Made by a program: the position numbers and the translations under genes. A stretch of 64,000 nucleotides of DNA from NCBI GenBank assembly GCA_019454145.1, contig CP075366.1:1591564-1655563 (forward strand), read 5' to 3'. Of the stretch, positions 9,108 through 17,880 are shown piece after piece (the stretch's first letter is position 1; each line of letters opens with the position of its first letter). The notes beneath the pieces are model-generated. The model was not told the origin of the DNA, did not search any database, and saw only the letters and a program-made list of their open reading frames with translations. This stretch comes from Fimbriimonadaceae bacterium (GTDB lineage: Bacteria; Armatimonadota; Fimbriimonadia; Fimbriimonadales; Fimbriimonadaceae).

Positions 9108-10230
9108 CTGCAATCCAGCTCGATTCATCGGTTGCCCGGTACCGACTGGTTTCCTTGCGAAGGGCATTTTGCCGTTTGGCACCTGCTTGCCATGCGGAAA
9201 TATGCTCGCCTACGATCCTTGCAAATTCGACCGGAACTGCGTTTCCTAGTTGCTTGTATTGGTCAGCTACTGATCCGCACACAACCCAATCATCCGGAAA
9301 CGTTTGCAACCGCTTGTACTCCTGAACACTGAGTGGCCTGAGTTCTTCTGGATGTCCGAGCAGAGTGGCTGGCATATTGGGAAGTGTCAGCAGAGTAGGT
9401 GAAGGCTTATCCCATGCAATCCGGCGCAAAAAGCCCGTTCTTCCGCCAGAGCTAAAAAATGCGTTGCCCATTGCCTCAGCTGCGTCGGCAGCATTTAGAA
9501 CCCGCCAATTCTCACCGGCTTTGATTTTCTGCATATAAGGCAGGGCGCGACGACGAAGCGGTAGAAAATCGTGTTCACCAGATAGCCCTTTAAGAGCTTG
9601 TCTCACGGTTTTTATTTTTCCATTTGGCACTAAATGAGGCATTATCTTTCCTCCTTTGGCGGCGACCATTACCAGACGTTCGCGTACCTGCGGAATACCA
9701 AATCGGCTTGTATCGTACAACCTAAAGCTCACACCGTAGCCGGCGGATTCGAATTTAGCGAGGATCTCTTTAAGTGCTCCGCCGCGTTGCTCCCGGTCGC
9801 TCAAAGTCGGGAATTCTGCGCCTCGCTCGTCATGAGGACGGTGCTGCAACGGCACGCTGAGCAAGCCCCGGACGTTTTCAATCAGAATGATTTTTGGCTC
9901 TAAAGCGAGGGCAAGATCAACGAAATGCAGAAAAACATTGCCTCGTTCATCGTTCAAGCCTTGACGGCGTCCAGCGGTGGAAAATGCTTGACATGGCGGG
10001 CCGCCCACGACTGCATCTAATTCTCCTATCCTAATCTTGAGTTGTGAACAAAGAGATTGAGGTGTGAGATCACGAATATCGCCTTCAATTAAAGGGATTT
10101 CCGGGCGGTTCGCCCGTATAGTCTGGCAAGCAATTCGGTCGATCTCATTCAGCCCAACACATCGCCATCCTGCGCGCTCTAAGCCTAAGTCCAACCCAAG
10201 TGCCCCAGCAAACATGCTGAGATATCTCAT
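9100..10230 (-). CDS. DNA (cytosine-5-)-methyltransferase, apparently orphan
   Basis: A 376-residue C5-methyltransferase with motifs in order: motif I MFAGALGLDLGLERAG (SAM binding), motif IV GGPPCQAFSTAGRR with the catalytic Cys of the PCQ triplet, motif VI LIENVRGLL, motif VIII QVRERLVMVAA, and motif X QYKQLGNAVPVEFAR. The target-recognition region lies between VIII and X and its specificity cannot be read. It methylates cytosine in DNA using SAM. No restriction endonuclease, Vsr nuclease or specificity subunit is adjacent, so it looks like a solitary methylase with a possible epigenetic role. It ends inside the 3' end of the convergent flavoprotein gene. Confidence 0.95.
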   Translation of the reverse strand: MRYLSMFAGALGLDLGLERAGWRCVGLNEIDRIACQTIRANRPEIPLIEGDIRDLTPQSLCSQLKIRIGELDAVVGGPPCQAFSTAGRRQGLNDERGNVFLHFVDLALALEPKIILIENVRGLLSVPLQHRPHDERGAEFPTLSDREQRGGALKEILAKFESAGYGVSFRLYDTSRFGIPQVRERLVMVAAKGGKIMPHLVPNGKIKTVRQALKGLSGEHDFLPLRRRALPYMQKIKAGENWRVLNAADAAEAMGNAFFSSGGRTGFLRRIAWDKPSPTLLTLPNMPATLLGHPEELRPLSVQEYKRLQTFPDDWVVCGSVADQYKQLGNAVPVEFARIVGEHISAWQAGAKRQNALRKETSRYRATDESSWIAVS

Positions 10231-10353
10231 CCGTGATCAATCTTCTCGCCATCCTAGCGAGAGCGCGGCAATCGCCGCTTATTCACAAGTTTTCCACATT
10301 TACTCGCATTTTTGCTAGCCCTGCGGCTACCGCAAGTTCAACGGGCTGTAAAA

Positions 10354-10758
10354 CTAATCAGACATCCATTCTTTAGTGACCGATTCATTAGGGTTTTCAA
10401 AGTAAAAAATCACGTTACCATCAGCATCAAATGCTTCAAATCCTCGGATATCTCCCTTTTCCCCGAGGACTTCGCCGATCTTGACGTTCTTCGCAATTAA
10501 GTCAGCCCGTTCAGCATCCAAGTCATTCACAGAAAGGATCACTTTTGGGCCAGGGAATTCCTCTACTCCTGGGTTTTCTAAATAGTATGTCTCAACGTCA
10601 AATAGGCTAATCATTCCGCCGTTGCCATCAATATCAATAAAAGCGACCCCCCATGGGAGCCGTTTAACAAGCTTTCCACCTAGCGATTCTGTGTAGTGGA
10701 GAATCGCCGCCTCCAAATCTTTGACATGATATGTAGTTTCGAGCAATTTGCGCGACAT
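10354..10758 (-). CDS. VOC (glyoxalase/bleomycin-resistance fold) protein
   Basis: About 134 residues from the ATG at 10758. The opening (LLETTYHVKDLEAAILHYTESLGGK) and the closing DADGNVIFYFEN are the paired beta-alpha-beta-beta-beta modules of the vicinal oxygen chelate fold. Candidate metal ligands are a His in the first strand and a Glu near the end (YFEN). Members include glyoxalase I, dioxygenases and drug-binding proteins; the substrate cannot be determined. It lies downstream of the LRR gene on the same strand with an 87-base gap. Confidence 0.78.
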   Translation of the reverse strand: MSRKLLETTYHVKDLEAAILHYTESLGGKLVKRLPWGVAFIDIDGNGGMISLFDVETYYLENPGVEEFPGPKVILSVNDLDAERADLIAKNVKIGEVLGEKGDIRGFEAFDADGNVIFYFENPNESVTKEWMSD

Positions 10759-10845
10759 AAAGATATTTTGCCGTAATTCGCAACGATGAATCGCTCTTGC
10801 GGCTAGGACCACAATATTCGATGCATCCGCAACAAAGCTATGTTC

Positions 10846-11427
10846 TTAGTCGCGAGTTATCTTTGTGTTGGGTAACGCGTTTAGTAGATCGGACATGATC
10901 GCATCACCAACATTTTTTGGCAAAGACAACACCTTTAGTTGTGACATTTGACCGAGTGGCTTTAAGTCTTCATCCTTAATCTGAGAATTATAGAGATAGA
11001 GCCTTTCAAGCTTTTTCAGGTCTGCAATTCTTTTGATTCCCTGTCTACTCAGCTTTGCTTTATTCAAGTCAAGTTTTTTTAATCCGGTTAGTTTCGATAC
11101 TGGGACTGTGCATTGATCGGTGAGTTGCTTTGACATCAATACCAAAAGAGTTAGGTCAGGCAAATTCTTGAGTTCAAAGACCATCATGTCAGTCAATGAA
11201 TCGTGAAAAACTCTTAACGAAGTCAATCCGCGAATGTGGTTTAGATGAGCGAGCATTCCCTTTTTGGGTTGGGTTGAAAGCTCGCACCAAATTTCGCCTT
11301 GTGGATCATCTACTGTACTGACTTGACAATTAAAACCAACTTCATTCAGTTTTCGAGCCGAATTTTCCAGCAGAGCAATTCTTTTTGAAATTTGCAACGA
11401 TAAACCTAGAACTAAACTCGTCAACAT
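10846..11427 (-). CDS. Small leucine-rich-repeat protein
   Basis: A 193-residue protein with about five leucine-rich repeats of roughly 23 residues from residue 60 on (for example LTSLRVFHDSLTD, LKKLDLNKAKLS, LERLYLYNSQIKDE, LKVLSLPKNVGD). The N-terminus (MLTSLVLGLSLQISKR) is weakly hydrophobic and may be a poor signal or anchor. The repeats form a solenoid for protein binding. No catalytic domain is present. Genomes of planctomycetes and armatimonads often carry such short LRR proteins of unknown partners. Confidence 0.7.
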   Translation of the reverse strand: MLTSLVLGLSLQISKRIALLENSARKLNEVGFNCQVSTVDDPQGEIWCELSTQPKKGMLAHLNHIRGLTSLRVFHDSLTDMMVFELKNLPDLTLLVLMSKQLTDQCTVPVSKLTGLKKLDLNKAKLSRQGIKRIADLKKLERLYLYNSQIKDEDLKPLGQMSQLKVLSLPKNVGDAIMSDLLNALPNTKITRD

Positions 11428-11510
11428 GGCTTTACTTTTTTATAATAACAGGCTTTGTTGAAATTCAATGAACCAGCCCCCGTTTTGCTCCCCTGCCATA
11501 CTCAAGGCAG

Positions 11511-12380
11511 ATGTTCAAAGGTTTGATGCAAAAAGTCGATCGCATGCTCGGGCGGGGCGTGATTGATGAAGACCTTTACGAAGAACTCGAAGAAGCCCTC
11601 CTTCAAGCCGACACATCTATTACTGTTACTGGTGCGATTCTAGATGAACTCCGCAAAGCAGTACGGGAAGAAAAAGTCACCACTCCCGAGGGAATCAAAG
11701 CCAGGCTCAAAGAATCTATTCAATCCCGATTTTCTCAGCCTGGGGAGACCATGCTCTTCCGAAACTTCCCTCCATGTGTGTATTTGTTTGTTGGTGTGAA
11801 TGGAGTTGGGAAGACAACTTCCATAGGCAAACTCGCTACAAGGCTCACTAAAGAAGGTCGCAAAGTCATTCTTGCCAGCGGCGACACATTCCGTGCCGCA
11901 GCGATTGACCAGCTTGAAATCTGGGCGCAACGCAGTGGATCAGAAATCGTCCGAGGTCAACCGGGGGCCGATCCAGCAGCGGTCATTTTTGATGCAATCC
12001 AAGCGGCGAAGTCTCGCGGAGCCGATTACGTTCTGGCGGATACGGCTGGGCGGCAGCACACAAAAGGCAGTTTGATGAACGAACTTGCGAAAATCGCGAA
12101 GGTCGTCGAAAAAGGGATCGGCCGCCCGGCAGATGAAACTCTTCTCGTTTTAGACGCGAATACTGGTCAAAACGCGATTCGGCAAGCAGAAGAATTCACT
12201 GCCGCCGCCGGAGTTACCGGCTTGGTGCTCACGAAAATGGATGGCACGGCAAGGGGCGGTGCACTCATCGGGATTTACGACAAATTCAGAATTCCAATCA
12301 AACTGATTGGACTGGGCGAAAAACCAGAAGACCTCCAGAACTTTGATCCAGAGGTCTTCGCTGAGAATTTGTTCTCGTAG
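11511..12380 (+). CDS. ftsY: Signal recognition particle receptor FtsY
   Basis: A 289-residue SRP receptor consisting of the NG domains only; the acidic A domain of E. coli FtsY is absent, as in many non-proteobacterial homologues. The N domain (residues 1-85) precedes the G domain with P-loop GVNGVGKTTSIGKLA, then DTFRAAAIDQLEIWA, DTAGRQHTKGSLMNELAKI and TKMDGTARGG. The end FAENLF is typical. It docks SRP-ribosome complexes at the SecYEG translocon through reciprocal GTPase activation with Ffh. The stop abuts the stop of the convergent DUF1232 gene with no bases between. Confidence 0.97.
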   Translation: MFKGLMQKVDRMLGRGVIDEDLYEELEEALLQADTSITVTGAILDELRKAVREEKVTTPEGIKARLKESIQSRFSQPGETMLFRNFPPCVYLFVGVNGVGKTTSIGKLATRLTKEGRKVILASGDTFRAAAIDQLEIWAQRSGSEIVRGQPGADPAAVIFDAIQAAKSRGADYVLADTAGRQHTKGSLMNELAKIAKVVEKGIGRPADETLLVLDANTGQNAIRQAEEFTAAAGVTGLVLTKMDGTARGGALIGIYDKFRIPIKLIGLGEKPEDLQNFDPEVFAENLFS

Positions 12381-12659
12381 TTATTTGTAGCTTTTAGGAA
12401 TTACTGGCTCTCGCGCTTGAGTATCAACATAGGCATTGGCCGGAGCAGTCTTCGCCTGCACTTTGCGATGGCGCATAAATCCGAGGATCGAAAGGAAGAT
12501 GAAAAGCGGAACTGCGATTGCATCATCCAACCAGCCCAACACGAAAATGACGTCAGGGATCAAATCAATTGGCGAAGCTCCGTACAACACGGCCACGGCA
12601 AGGTTAATGATTCCTGCCCACGGTAATGTTGACTTCGTTACGTTTGGATTTGCTTTCAT
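12381..12659 (-). CDS. DUF1232 (YkvA-like) small membrane protein
   Basis: A 92-residue protein with the DUF1232 core in residues 20-65: a hydrophobic segment with the signature SPIDLIPDVIFVLGWLDDA and a second hydrophobic stretch. The family is widespread and its function is unknown. It is read in the same direction as tyrS and follows it by 58 bases. Confidence 0.85.
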   Translation of the reverse strand: MKANPNVTKSTLPWAGIINLAVAVLYGASPIDLIPDVIFVLGWLDDAIAVPLFIFLSILGFMRHRKVQAKTAPANAYVDTQAREPVIPKSYK

Positions 12660-12681
12660 CGCTAATCGTTAGACGATAAAT

Positions 12682-12719
12682 GCAGGTTCTCGGTTGAGAG
12701 TTGATAGGACCTGCTTTTT
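12682..12719 (+). repeat. GCAGGT...ACCTGC inverted repeat with T run after tyrS
   Basis: Six-bp arms (12682-12687 and 12709-12714) enclose a 21-base loop; TTTTT follows on the plus strand (12715-12719). It lies between tyrS and the DUF1232 gene, both on the minus strand, so its orientation does not fit a terminator for them. Weak call. Confidence 0.35.
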
Positions 12720-13905
12720 AGCAGATTAATTTCAGGAACAGCTTTTTGCCAACCCGTAAAACCTTTCCATTGAGATCGTTTGAGCCAAACGTTGCCCCTA
12801 GATCAGAGACTTTCTCACCTTCTAATGAAACCGCGCCAGCTTGTACTAGCTTCTTCGCCGCACCGCGAGAATCAGCGGCTCCAACTGCAACAACGATATC
12901 TACTACTGAAAGAGGCTCAGAAACGCTGAGCGTAAACTCAGGCGCATCTACTGGTTGGTTGCGCTTGCTAAATGTCTCGATAAAGAACTGTTCTGCATCG
13001 TCTGCAACTTCAACCGAATGGTAGAGAGCAACGATTTCCTTAGCCAGTCTTATTTTTGCGTCACGCGGATTTTTGCCTTCGACCAGCATTTCCCGAACTT
13101 CATCCATTGGAACATCAGTGCAGAGTTCAAACCAGTTCGCAATGAGATCGTCTGGTATAGACATGGTTTTGCCGAACATGTCGTTCGGCGTATCCACTAC
13201 ACTCACGTAGTTGCCCAGGCTCTGCGACATTTTGTCTTTGCCGTCGGTTCCTACCAAAAGCGGGCAGAGCATGACAGCTTGAGCTTCTAAGCCGTACTGC
13301 TCCATCAAAGTTCGTCCAACCAAATTGTTGAACTTTTGATCAGTCCCACCTAGTTCAATATCAGCTTTGATTTCCACCGAGTCCATGCCTTGGCAAAGAG
13401 GATAAAGCAGTTCGTGCATCGCGATTGGCTGATGGGCTTCCCACCGATTGGTGAAATCGTCGCGTTCCATAATCCGCGCAACTGTGTACCGCGAAGCCAA
13501 GCGGATCACATCCTCAAACCCCATTGCGCCAAGCCAATCCTTATTGTAATAAATGATTGTTTTTTCTGGATCGAGGATTTTGTAAATCTGAGAGGAAACC
13601 GCTTCGACGTTCGCTTGCACTTCTTCCCGGGTAAGTTGCTTGCGGGTCTTGCTTTTGCCACTTGGATCACCGATCATTGCGGTGAAGTCGCCAATGATCA
13701 AACAAGCTGTGTGCCCAAGTTTTTGGAAATCACGGAGCTTTCGCAGAACAACCGCCCAACCCAGAGTCACGTGAGCCGCAGTTGGGTCAACGCCAAGTTT
13801 GGCTCGGAGAGGAACTCCGCTAGCGAGTTTTCGACGCAGATCGTCTTCCCCAATAATCTCCGCCGTTCCTCGGCGCAGTAAGTTAATCTGCTCGTCAATC
13901 GTCAT
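12718..13905 (-). CDS. tyrS: Tyrosyl-tRNA synthetase
   Basis: A 395-residue class I aminoacyl-tRNA synthetase, read from the ATG at 13905 rather than a TTG three codons earlier. Signature segments are the HIGH-like HVTLG near residue 45, the tyrosine-binding ELGGTDQKFNNLVGR, and the KMSKS-like KDKMSQSLGN. The C-terminal 65 residues form an S4 RNA-binding domain (GAADSRGAAKKLVQAGAVSLEGEKV). HVTLG and KMSQS together suggest the TyrS type of about 400 residues rather than the B. subtilis TyrS type. It charges tRNA-Tyr. No T-box was found upstream; a DUF1800 gene lies 41 bases upstream on the same strand. Confidence 0.97.
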   Translation of the reverse strand: MTIDEQINLLRRGTAEIIGEDDLRRKLASGVPLRAKLGVDPTAAHVTLGWAVVLRKLRDFQKLGHTACLIIGDFTAMIGDPSGKSKTRKQLTREEVQANVEAVSSQIYKILDPEKTIIYYNKDWLGAMGFEDVIRLASRYTVARIMERDDFTNRWEAHQPIAMHELLYPLCQGMDSVEIKADIELGGTDQKFNNLVGRTLMEQYGLEAQAVMLCPLLVGTDGKDKMSQSLGNYVSVVDTPNDMFGKTMSIPDDLIANWFELCTDVPMDEVREMLVEGKNPRDAKIRLAKEIVALYHSVEVADDAEQFFIETFSKRNQPVDAPEFTLSVSEPLSVVDIVVAVGAADSRGAAKKLVQAGAVSLEGEKVSDLGATFGSNDLNGKVLRVGKKLFLKLIC

Positions 13906-13946
13906 TCCGTTCAAATTTTACCGCTGAGGCAAATTTGAACCCAGAC

Positions 13947-15386
13947 TTAGCCGAATTGGAACTCTGGCGTGCTACAAAGCAGTTTGGTCACAGCTCCGCA
14001 GACTTGATTAGTATTTCGACGCGTAAGCGTGCCTTTTGCGGTTGCTTTAGCAGCATCAATCAATTGAGCCCGCTTTGCCGCTGGAACATTTGCATCAAAA
14101 ATACTGATCACTCGGTCAACGAGCTTTTCAACGTTGCCATCTGATCCAAACACATCAAACGCCGGATATTGATTGGCATTGCCATTCCTGGTGAACAGTT
14201 CCTGCCCCCATTGAATTCGCTCCACCATTGTGGAAGTTGTGATCCACTGAGTACCGGTTTGCCAACCAGAAACATCGGGCGGGTACATCAGCTCCATTCC
14301 CATTTGTTCGGTCGCCAGACGCAGCGCAACTGCAGGCGCAATGGCCTGACGGCGACCACGGTCGTTTTCTTCGCCGCCCAGCGCAGAAACTTGCTTCACC
14401 ATGCCAGCACCTACGCCAAGTTGCCGCATCATTGGCACACAAAAGTCGTAGGGGTTTTTGATAATGGCTCGGTGAGCTTTTGTAGATTGGAATTCTTCGG
14501 AAAGCATGATCGCCTTGAGCAATGGTTTAATGTTCGAACCGCCTTCTCGGAACAAAGTGGAGTATTTTTCAATAATCGCTTTTTCTGGTTTTGGATAAAC
14601 AAACCATTCCCACATCTTTTGAACCAAATACTGCGACGTTCGCGGGTTGCCGACAAGGATGCCAATCACATCTTCGCCCATCCAAGGGCCTTTGTTTCCG
14701 AAGACCGCCTTGTCCGTTTTATCGTGGGATTTTTCGTCGAAAATGAACTCACTATTCCCATTCGGAACCTGGTTTCGGTTGAGTTGCAGACGGTTTCCGC
14801 GGCGGATGCCGTAAGTCCAGCCCGTAAATGCTTTTGCGGCTTCTTGAATGTCTTTTTCTGTGTAGTTGCCTTCACCTAAGGTGAAAAGCTCCATGATCTC
14901 GCGGGCGAAATTTTCGTTGGGCTTGCCTACGAGGTTGTTTTGATTATCCAACCAATACAGCATCGCCGGGTCTTGGCTGACTTTGAGGAGCAAATCACGG
15001 AAGTAGCCCAGTGCGTTATCTCGTAACAAGTGAACATGCACCAGCATCCCAGGGCCTGAAGAAACTTTCTGTGCGCTAGTTGCAAAATGGTCGTGCCAAA
15101 AAAGCGCCATTTTGTAAGTAAGAGGGCGATTGGTGATTAGCTGTTCGGCATACCAAACCTGCTGGGCAAGTCGCGGATTTTGAATGATCTGCCCATCGTT
15201 GTTTTTTAGGAATTCGTCGCCCAAAACAACCGGTTCTTCATGCTGATCCGATGCTAAAAGGCGGTCAACCGCCGCTTTGTATCCACCTTTGCCATAGAAC
15301 TCGACTTCGGCTTCGCTCGCACCCAATCCAAACCGACGCAACAGATGCTTGATCTTGTCAGTCTCAGAATAATTCGCGGCTTGCAT
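13947..15386 (-). CDS. DUF1800 family protein (tandem copy 1)
   Basis: About 479 residues from the ATG at 15386, chosen because AAGGGG precedes it. The protein starts with the DUF1800 signature HLLRRFGLGASEAEVEFY, continues with MALFWHDHFATS and NENFAREIMELFTLGEGNYTEKDIQEAAKAFTGW, and ends in TPEFQF. No signal peptide is obvious. DUF1800 proteins are usually encoded beside a DUF1501 partner; none is in this window. The biochemical role is unknown. It is closely related to the next gene and lies 72 bases downstream of it, so the pair is a tandem duplication. Confidence 0.93.
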   Translation of the reverse strand: MQAANYSETDKIKHLLRRFGLGASEAEVEFYGKGGYKAAVDRLLASDQHEEPVVLGDEFLKNNDGQIIQNPRLAQQVWYAEQLITNRPLTYKMALFWHDHFATSAQKVSSGPGMLVHVHLLRDNALGYFRDLLLKVSQDPAMLYWLDNQNNLVGKPNENFAREIMELFTLGEGNYTEKDIQEAAKAFTGWTYGIRRGNRLQLNRNQVPNGNSEFIFDEKSHDKTDKAVFGNKGPWMGEDVIGILVGNPRTSQYLVQKMWEWFVYPKPEKAIIEKYSTLFREGGSNIKPLLKAIMLSEEFQSTKAHRAIIKNPYDFCVPMMRQLGVGAGMVKQVSALGGEENDRGRRQAIAPAVALRLATEQMGMELMYPPDVSGWQTGTQWITTSTMVERIQWGQELFTRNGNANQYPAFDVFGSDGNVEKLVDRVISIFDANVPAAKRAQLIDAAKATAKGTLTRRNTNQVCGAVTKLLCSTPEFQFG

Positions 15387-15458
15387 CCCTTCGTCCCCTT
15401 TCAAATCAATGTGATCTATTTATACGAGACGCGGATCGGCACGCACAGTTCACACCAT

Positions 15459-16886
15459 TTACATGAACTGGTATTCCGGCGTGCTGAACAGCAATCGAAC
15501 AACTTTAGCGACTCCTGGAGCAAGAGTACGCAGGGTGGCGACCCTACCGATTTCCGCTGCTGCGGCATCAATTAACTGCTGTCGTTTTTCGGTTGGCAAC
15601 TTCACATCTAGGACGCTGAGAATTCCATCAACGATCTGAGTCGGCGATTGCCCTACCTGCCCTACCGCTGGCACGGCAACCCGCGCGAGTAACTGATTGC
15701 CAAATACTTGATCTGCCCATTTGATGCGCTCAATCATCGTGCTCGTGCTAATCCATTGATCCATGCTCGGCCAACCGCTCACATCGGGCGGCGTGAGCAA
15801 TTCCATGCCCATTGCCGCAGTTGAACGACGTACTGCCGCCGGCACTGCCAAGCGAACTCGACCAGCTTGACCATCTTGGGCCGTGTAATCCTTAAGCTGA
15901 CCCGACAATATCGCGCCTAAACCAACTTGGCGAATGGGCGGCACGCAGAAATCAACCGGATTCTTGACAATCTTGCGAATCGCTCTTTCGGAATAAGTTT
16001 CTTCATCCAGCATGATTGAGCGCAACAGTGCTTTGATTTGCAAGCCACTTTCACTAAAAACCTTCGCATGCTTTTCAATCACTGCCTTGCTTGGATTTGG
16101 ATACACGAACCACTTCCAGATCTTTTCGGTGATGTACGTGCTGGTTCTTGGCAAAGCGCAAAGAATCTCAATCACATCTTCGCCGGAGAAGGAACCCGTT
16201 TTGCCGAAAACTGTCTTAGAGTCAGTATCGTGATTTGGTCGATCAAACAGATATTTGCTGTTTTGGCGAGGCACCTGGCCTCGGTTAGGGCGCACAAACC
16301 GACCAACTTCAAATCCGTAGCTCCAGCCTGTGAATGCTCGTGCCGCCTCTTGAATATCCTTTTCTGAGTAATTCCCTTCCCCTAGAGTGAATAGCTCCAT
16401 GATTTCACGAGCAAAGTTCTCGTTCGGGCGACCCTTGACGTTTTCGATGTTGTCGAGCCAATAAAGCATGGAAGGGTCTTGGCTGATAGAAAGTAGCAAA
16501 TCCGAAAACTTGCCGACCGAATGCTCTTTCAGAGTTTCCCAGTGATGAGCCATCGCAGGGCCGTTGGCAACCTTTTCCGAACTTGTCGCAAAATGGTCAT
16601 GCCAGAACAGGGTCATTTTGGCTTGGAGCGGTCGATTTGTGGTCAGTAGCCATGCATAACACATTGCCTGAGCTGGCGCAGGGTTCGGCGGCATATTCCC
16701 ATTCTGATCCTTTAAAAATTCATCGGTATAGATAACTGGCTCGTCGCGACCCTCGAAATTCAATAAGCGATCAACGGCGTTTTTCCATCCGCCTGCCCCA
16801 TAGAAATCTATTTCAGCTTCGCTTGCCCCCAATCCAAACCGTCGGAGGAGATGCGCTACCCTTTGCTCATCACTTAATTGAATCAT
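15459..16886 (-). CDS. DUF1800 family protein (tandem copy 2)
   Basis: About 475 residues from the ATG at 16886. It repeats every motif of its neighbour (HLLRRFGLGASEAEIDFYG, MTLFWHDHFATS, NENFAREIMELFTLGEGNYSEKDIQEAARAFTGW and a terminal TPEYQF), and the two align along the whole length. The two genes clearly descend from one duplication but have diverged at many positions. It is the first gene of the run DUF1800 - DUF1800 - tyrS - DUF1232. Function unknown. Confidence 0.93.
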   Translation of the reverse strand: MIQLSDEQRVAHLLRRFGLGASEAEIDFYGAGGWKNAVDRLLNFEGRDEPVIYTDEFLKDQNGNMPPNPAPAQAMCYAWLLTTNRPLQAKMTLFWHDHFATSSEKVANGPAMAHHWETLKEHSVGKFSDLLLSISQDPSMLYWLDNIENVKGRPNENFAREIMELFTLGEGNYSEKDIQEAARAFTGWSYGFEVGRFVRPNRGQVPRQNSKYLFDRPNHDTDSKTVFGKTGSFSGEDVIEILCALPRTSTYITEKIWKWFVYPNPSKAVIEKHAKVFSESGLQIKALLRSIMLDEETYSERAIRKIVKNPVDFCVPPIRQVGLGAILSGQLKDYTAQDGQAGRVRLAVPAAVRRSTAAMGMELLTPPDVSGWPSMDQWISTSTMIERIKWADQVFGNQLLARVAVPAVGQVGQSPTQIVDGILSVLDVKLPTEKRQQLIDAAAAEIGRVATLRTLAPGVAKVVRLLFSTPEYQFM

Positions 16887-16962
16887 AAGCGACCTAACGC
16901 ACACTTTATTAAACAGTTCAGTAAGTCTAGTAATTGATCAGGCTTACGAATTCAAAGTAACG

Positions 16963-16990
16963 AAAAAGGGCCAGTCAAGATGACTGGCCC
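16963..16990 (-). terminator. Intrinsic terminator after the small 17.0-17.2 kb gene
   Basis: A 10-bp perfect stem (16968-16977 with 16981-16990) and three-base loop, followed on the minus strand by TTTTT. It lies downstream of the stop of the small minus-strand gene. Confidence 0.9.
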
Positions 16991-17018
16991 CCGTTCGAAA
17001 TGAATTCGTTAAACTAGA

Positions 17019-17213
17019 TCAAACTTCTGCGACGTTCATCGCTTTGAATGTTGCTTCGTTAACGAACTTGAACAGCGTGTTGCCGTTATAAGTTGCTTTC
17101 AAAGCATAGCGAACTTGTTCGCCATTCTTCGTCTTGCGGATCATTTTGGTCTTGCGGATATCAGATTCCGGAACGTCTACATGTGATCGAGTTTTCAGGT
17201 CGTAAAACTGCAT
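17019..17213 (-). CDS. Small cytosolic protein, possibly cysteine-less DUF5679-like
   Basis: About 64 residues from the ATG at 17213; an in-frame start four codons earlier is possible. It is basic, with no signal or membrane segment (MQFYDLKTRSHVDVPESD then KTKNGEQ, YALKATYNG, LFKFV). The spacing of these elements recalls small zinc-ribbon proteins of the DUF5679 type, but every cysteine is absent, so the resemblance is tentative. It has its own terminator and is divergent from the Fur-family gene, so it is likely transcribed alone. Confidence 0.6.
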   Translation of the reverse strand: MQFYDLKTRSHVDVPESDIRKTKMIRKTKNGEQVRYALKATYNGNTLFKFVNEATFKAMNVAEV

Positions 17214-17413
17214 TTTGCCTTCCAACCTACCTGGTTTGTGGTTGCAATTCTAAGGACGGGAGTTGATTCTAAAAAGAAGCAAATTTCCTACCCCAAGTGA
17301 GCGTAGTTTGAACTAGAGTGAACCTGGTTCGCAAGGCTTTTGCATAAAAAAGCCGATAAACCACCGTTTTAAGGTCAAAATAACCCTAAATTCGGTGAAA
17401 AACACCAAATCTC

Positions 17414-17851
17414 ATGTCATTAAATGAACTCACGAATAGATTGCAGAATCACGGATTAAGGCTCACAAAGCCAAGATCCTTGATTTTACAGGCTCTTATC
17501 TCGACTGAAAAGCCGATCAGTGCCTACCGACTGCAAGACGAAATGGCAACTAATGGCATGAAAGTACACATTGTGAGCGTGTATCGCACGTTGGCTGTAC
17601 TGCAAGAACTGGGAATTATTCATTACATTCCCAGTCAACAAGGCTATTTGCTTTGCACGGAATCTTGCGAAAGCGACCGTCAAACCGAGCATCTTGTCTG
17701 TGATTCGTGCGGAATAGTCACGGAAATCCCAATGCCGACCTGTGCCACCAACGATCTACTTGAGCAAGCAGAATCTCATGGATTTCGCATGAGCAAAATT
17801 CGGGTGGAAGTTGAAGGCACTTGTAACAACTGTCAAAAAAACCCGCACTGA
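17414..17851 (+). CDS. Fur family transcriptional regulator
   Basis: A 145-residue Fur-superfamily repressor. Residues 1-80 form the winged helix (LTKPRSLILQAL, then HIVSVYRTLAVLQELGIIH). The C-terminal half is the dimerisation and metal domain with structural zinc motifs CDSCG and CNNCQ, and a histidine in the EHLVC segment. Zur, Fur and PerR cannot be told apart here; the CxxC...CxxC pattern is present in several. The region upstream holds GAACC-TGGTTC-like half sites but no confident Fur box. Its last 13 bases lie inside a terminator used by the convergent htrA operon. Confidence 0.92.
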   Translation: MSLNELTNRLQNHGLRLTKPRSLILQALISTEKPISAYRLQDEMATNGMKVHIVSVYRTLAVLQELGIIHYIPSQQGYLLCTESCESDRQTEHLVCDSCGIVTEIPMPTCATNDLLEQAESHGFRMSKIRVEVEGTCNNCQKNPH

Positions 17852-17869
17852 ACTCTTCAGTGCGGGTTT
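17839..17869 (-). terminator. Terminator of the htrA operon, embedded in the 3' end of the Fur-family gene
   Basis: A perfect 14-bp stem (17839-17852 with 17856-17869) with a three-base loop. On the minus strand it is followed by a run of seven T residues, so it ends the envelope-stress operon. The left arm covers the last codons and stop of the convergent regulator gene. Confidence 0.9.
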
Positions 17870-17880
17870 GAGTAGTTTGC

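Noticed and set aside
14169-14879. 236-codon plus-strand frame inside the first DUF1800 gene
   Set aside because: Antisense to a gene with clear family motifs; a similar shadow occurs over the second copy.
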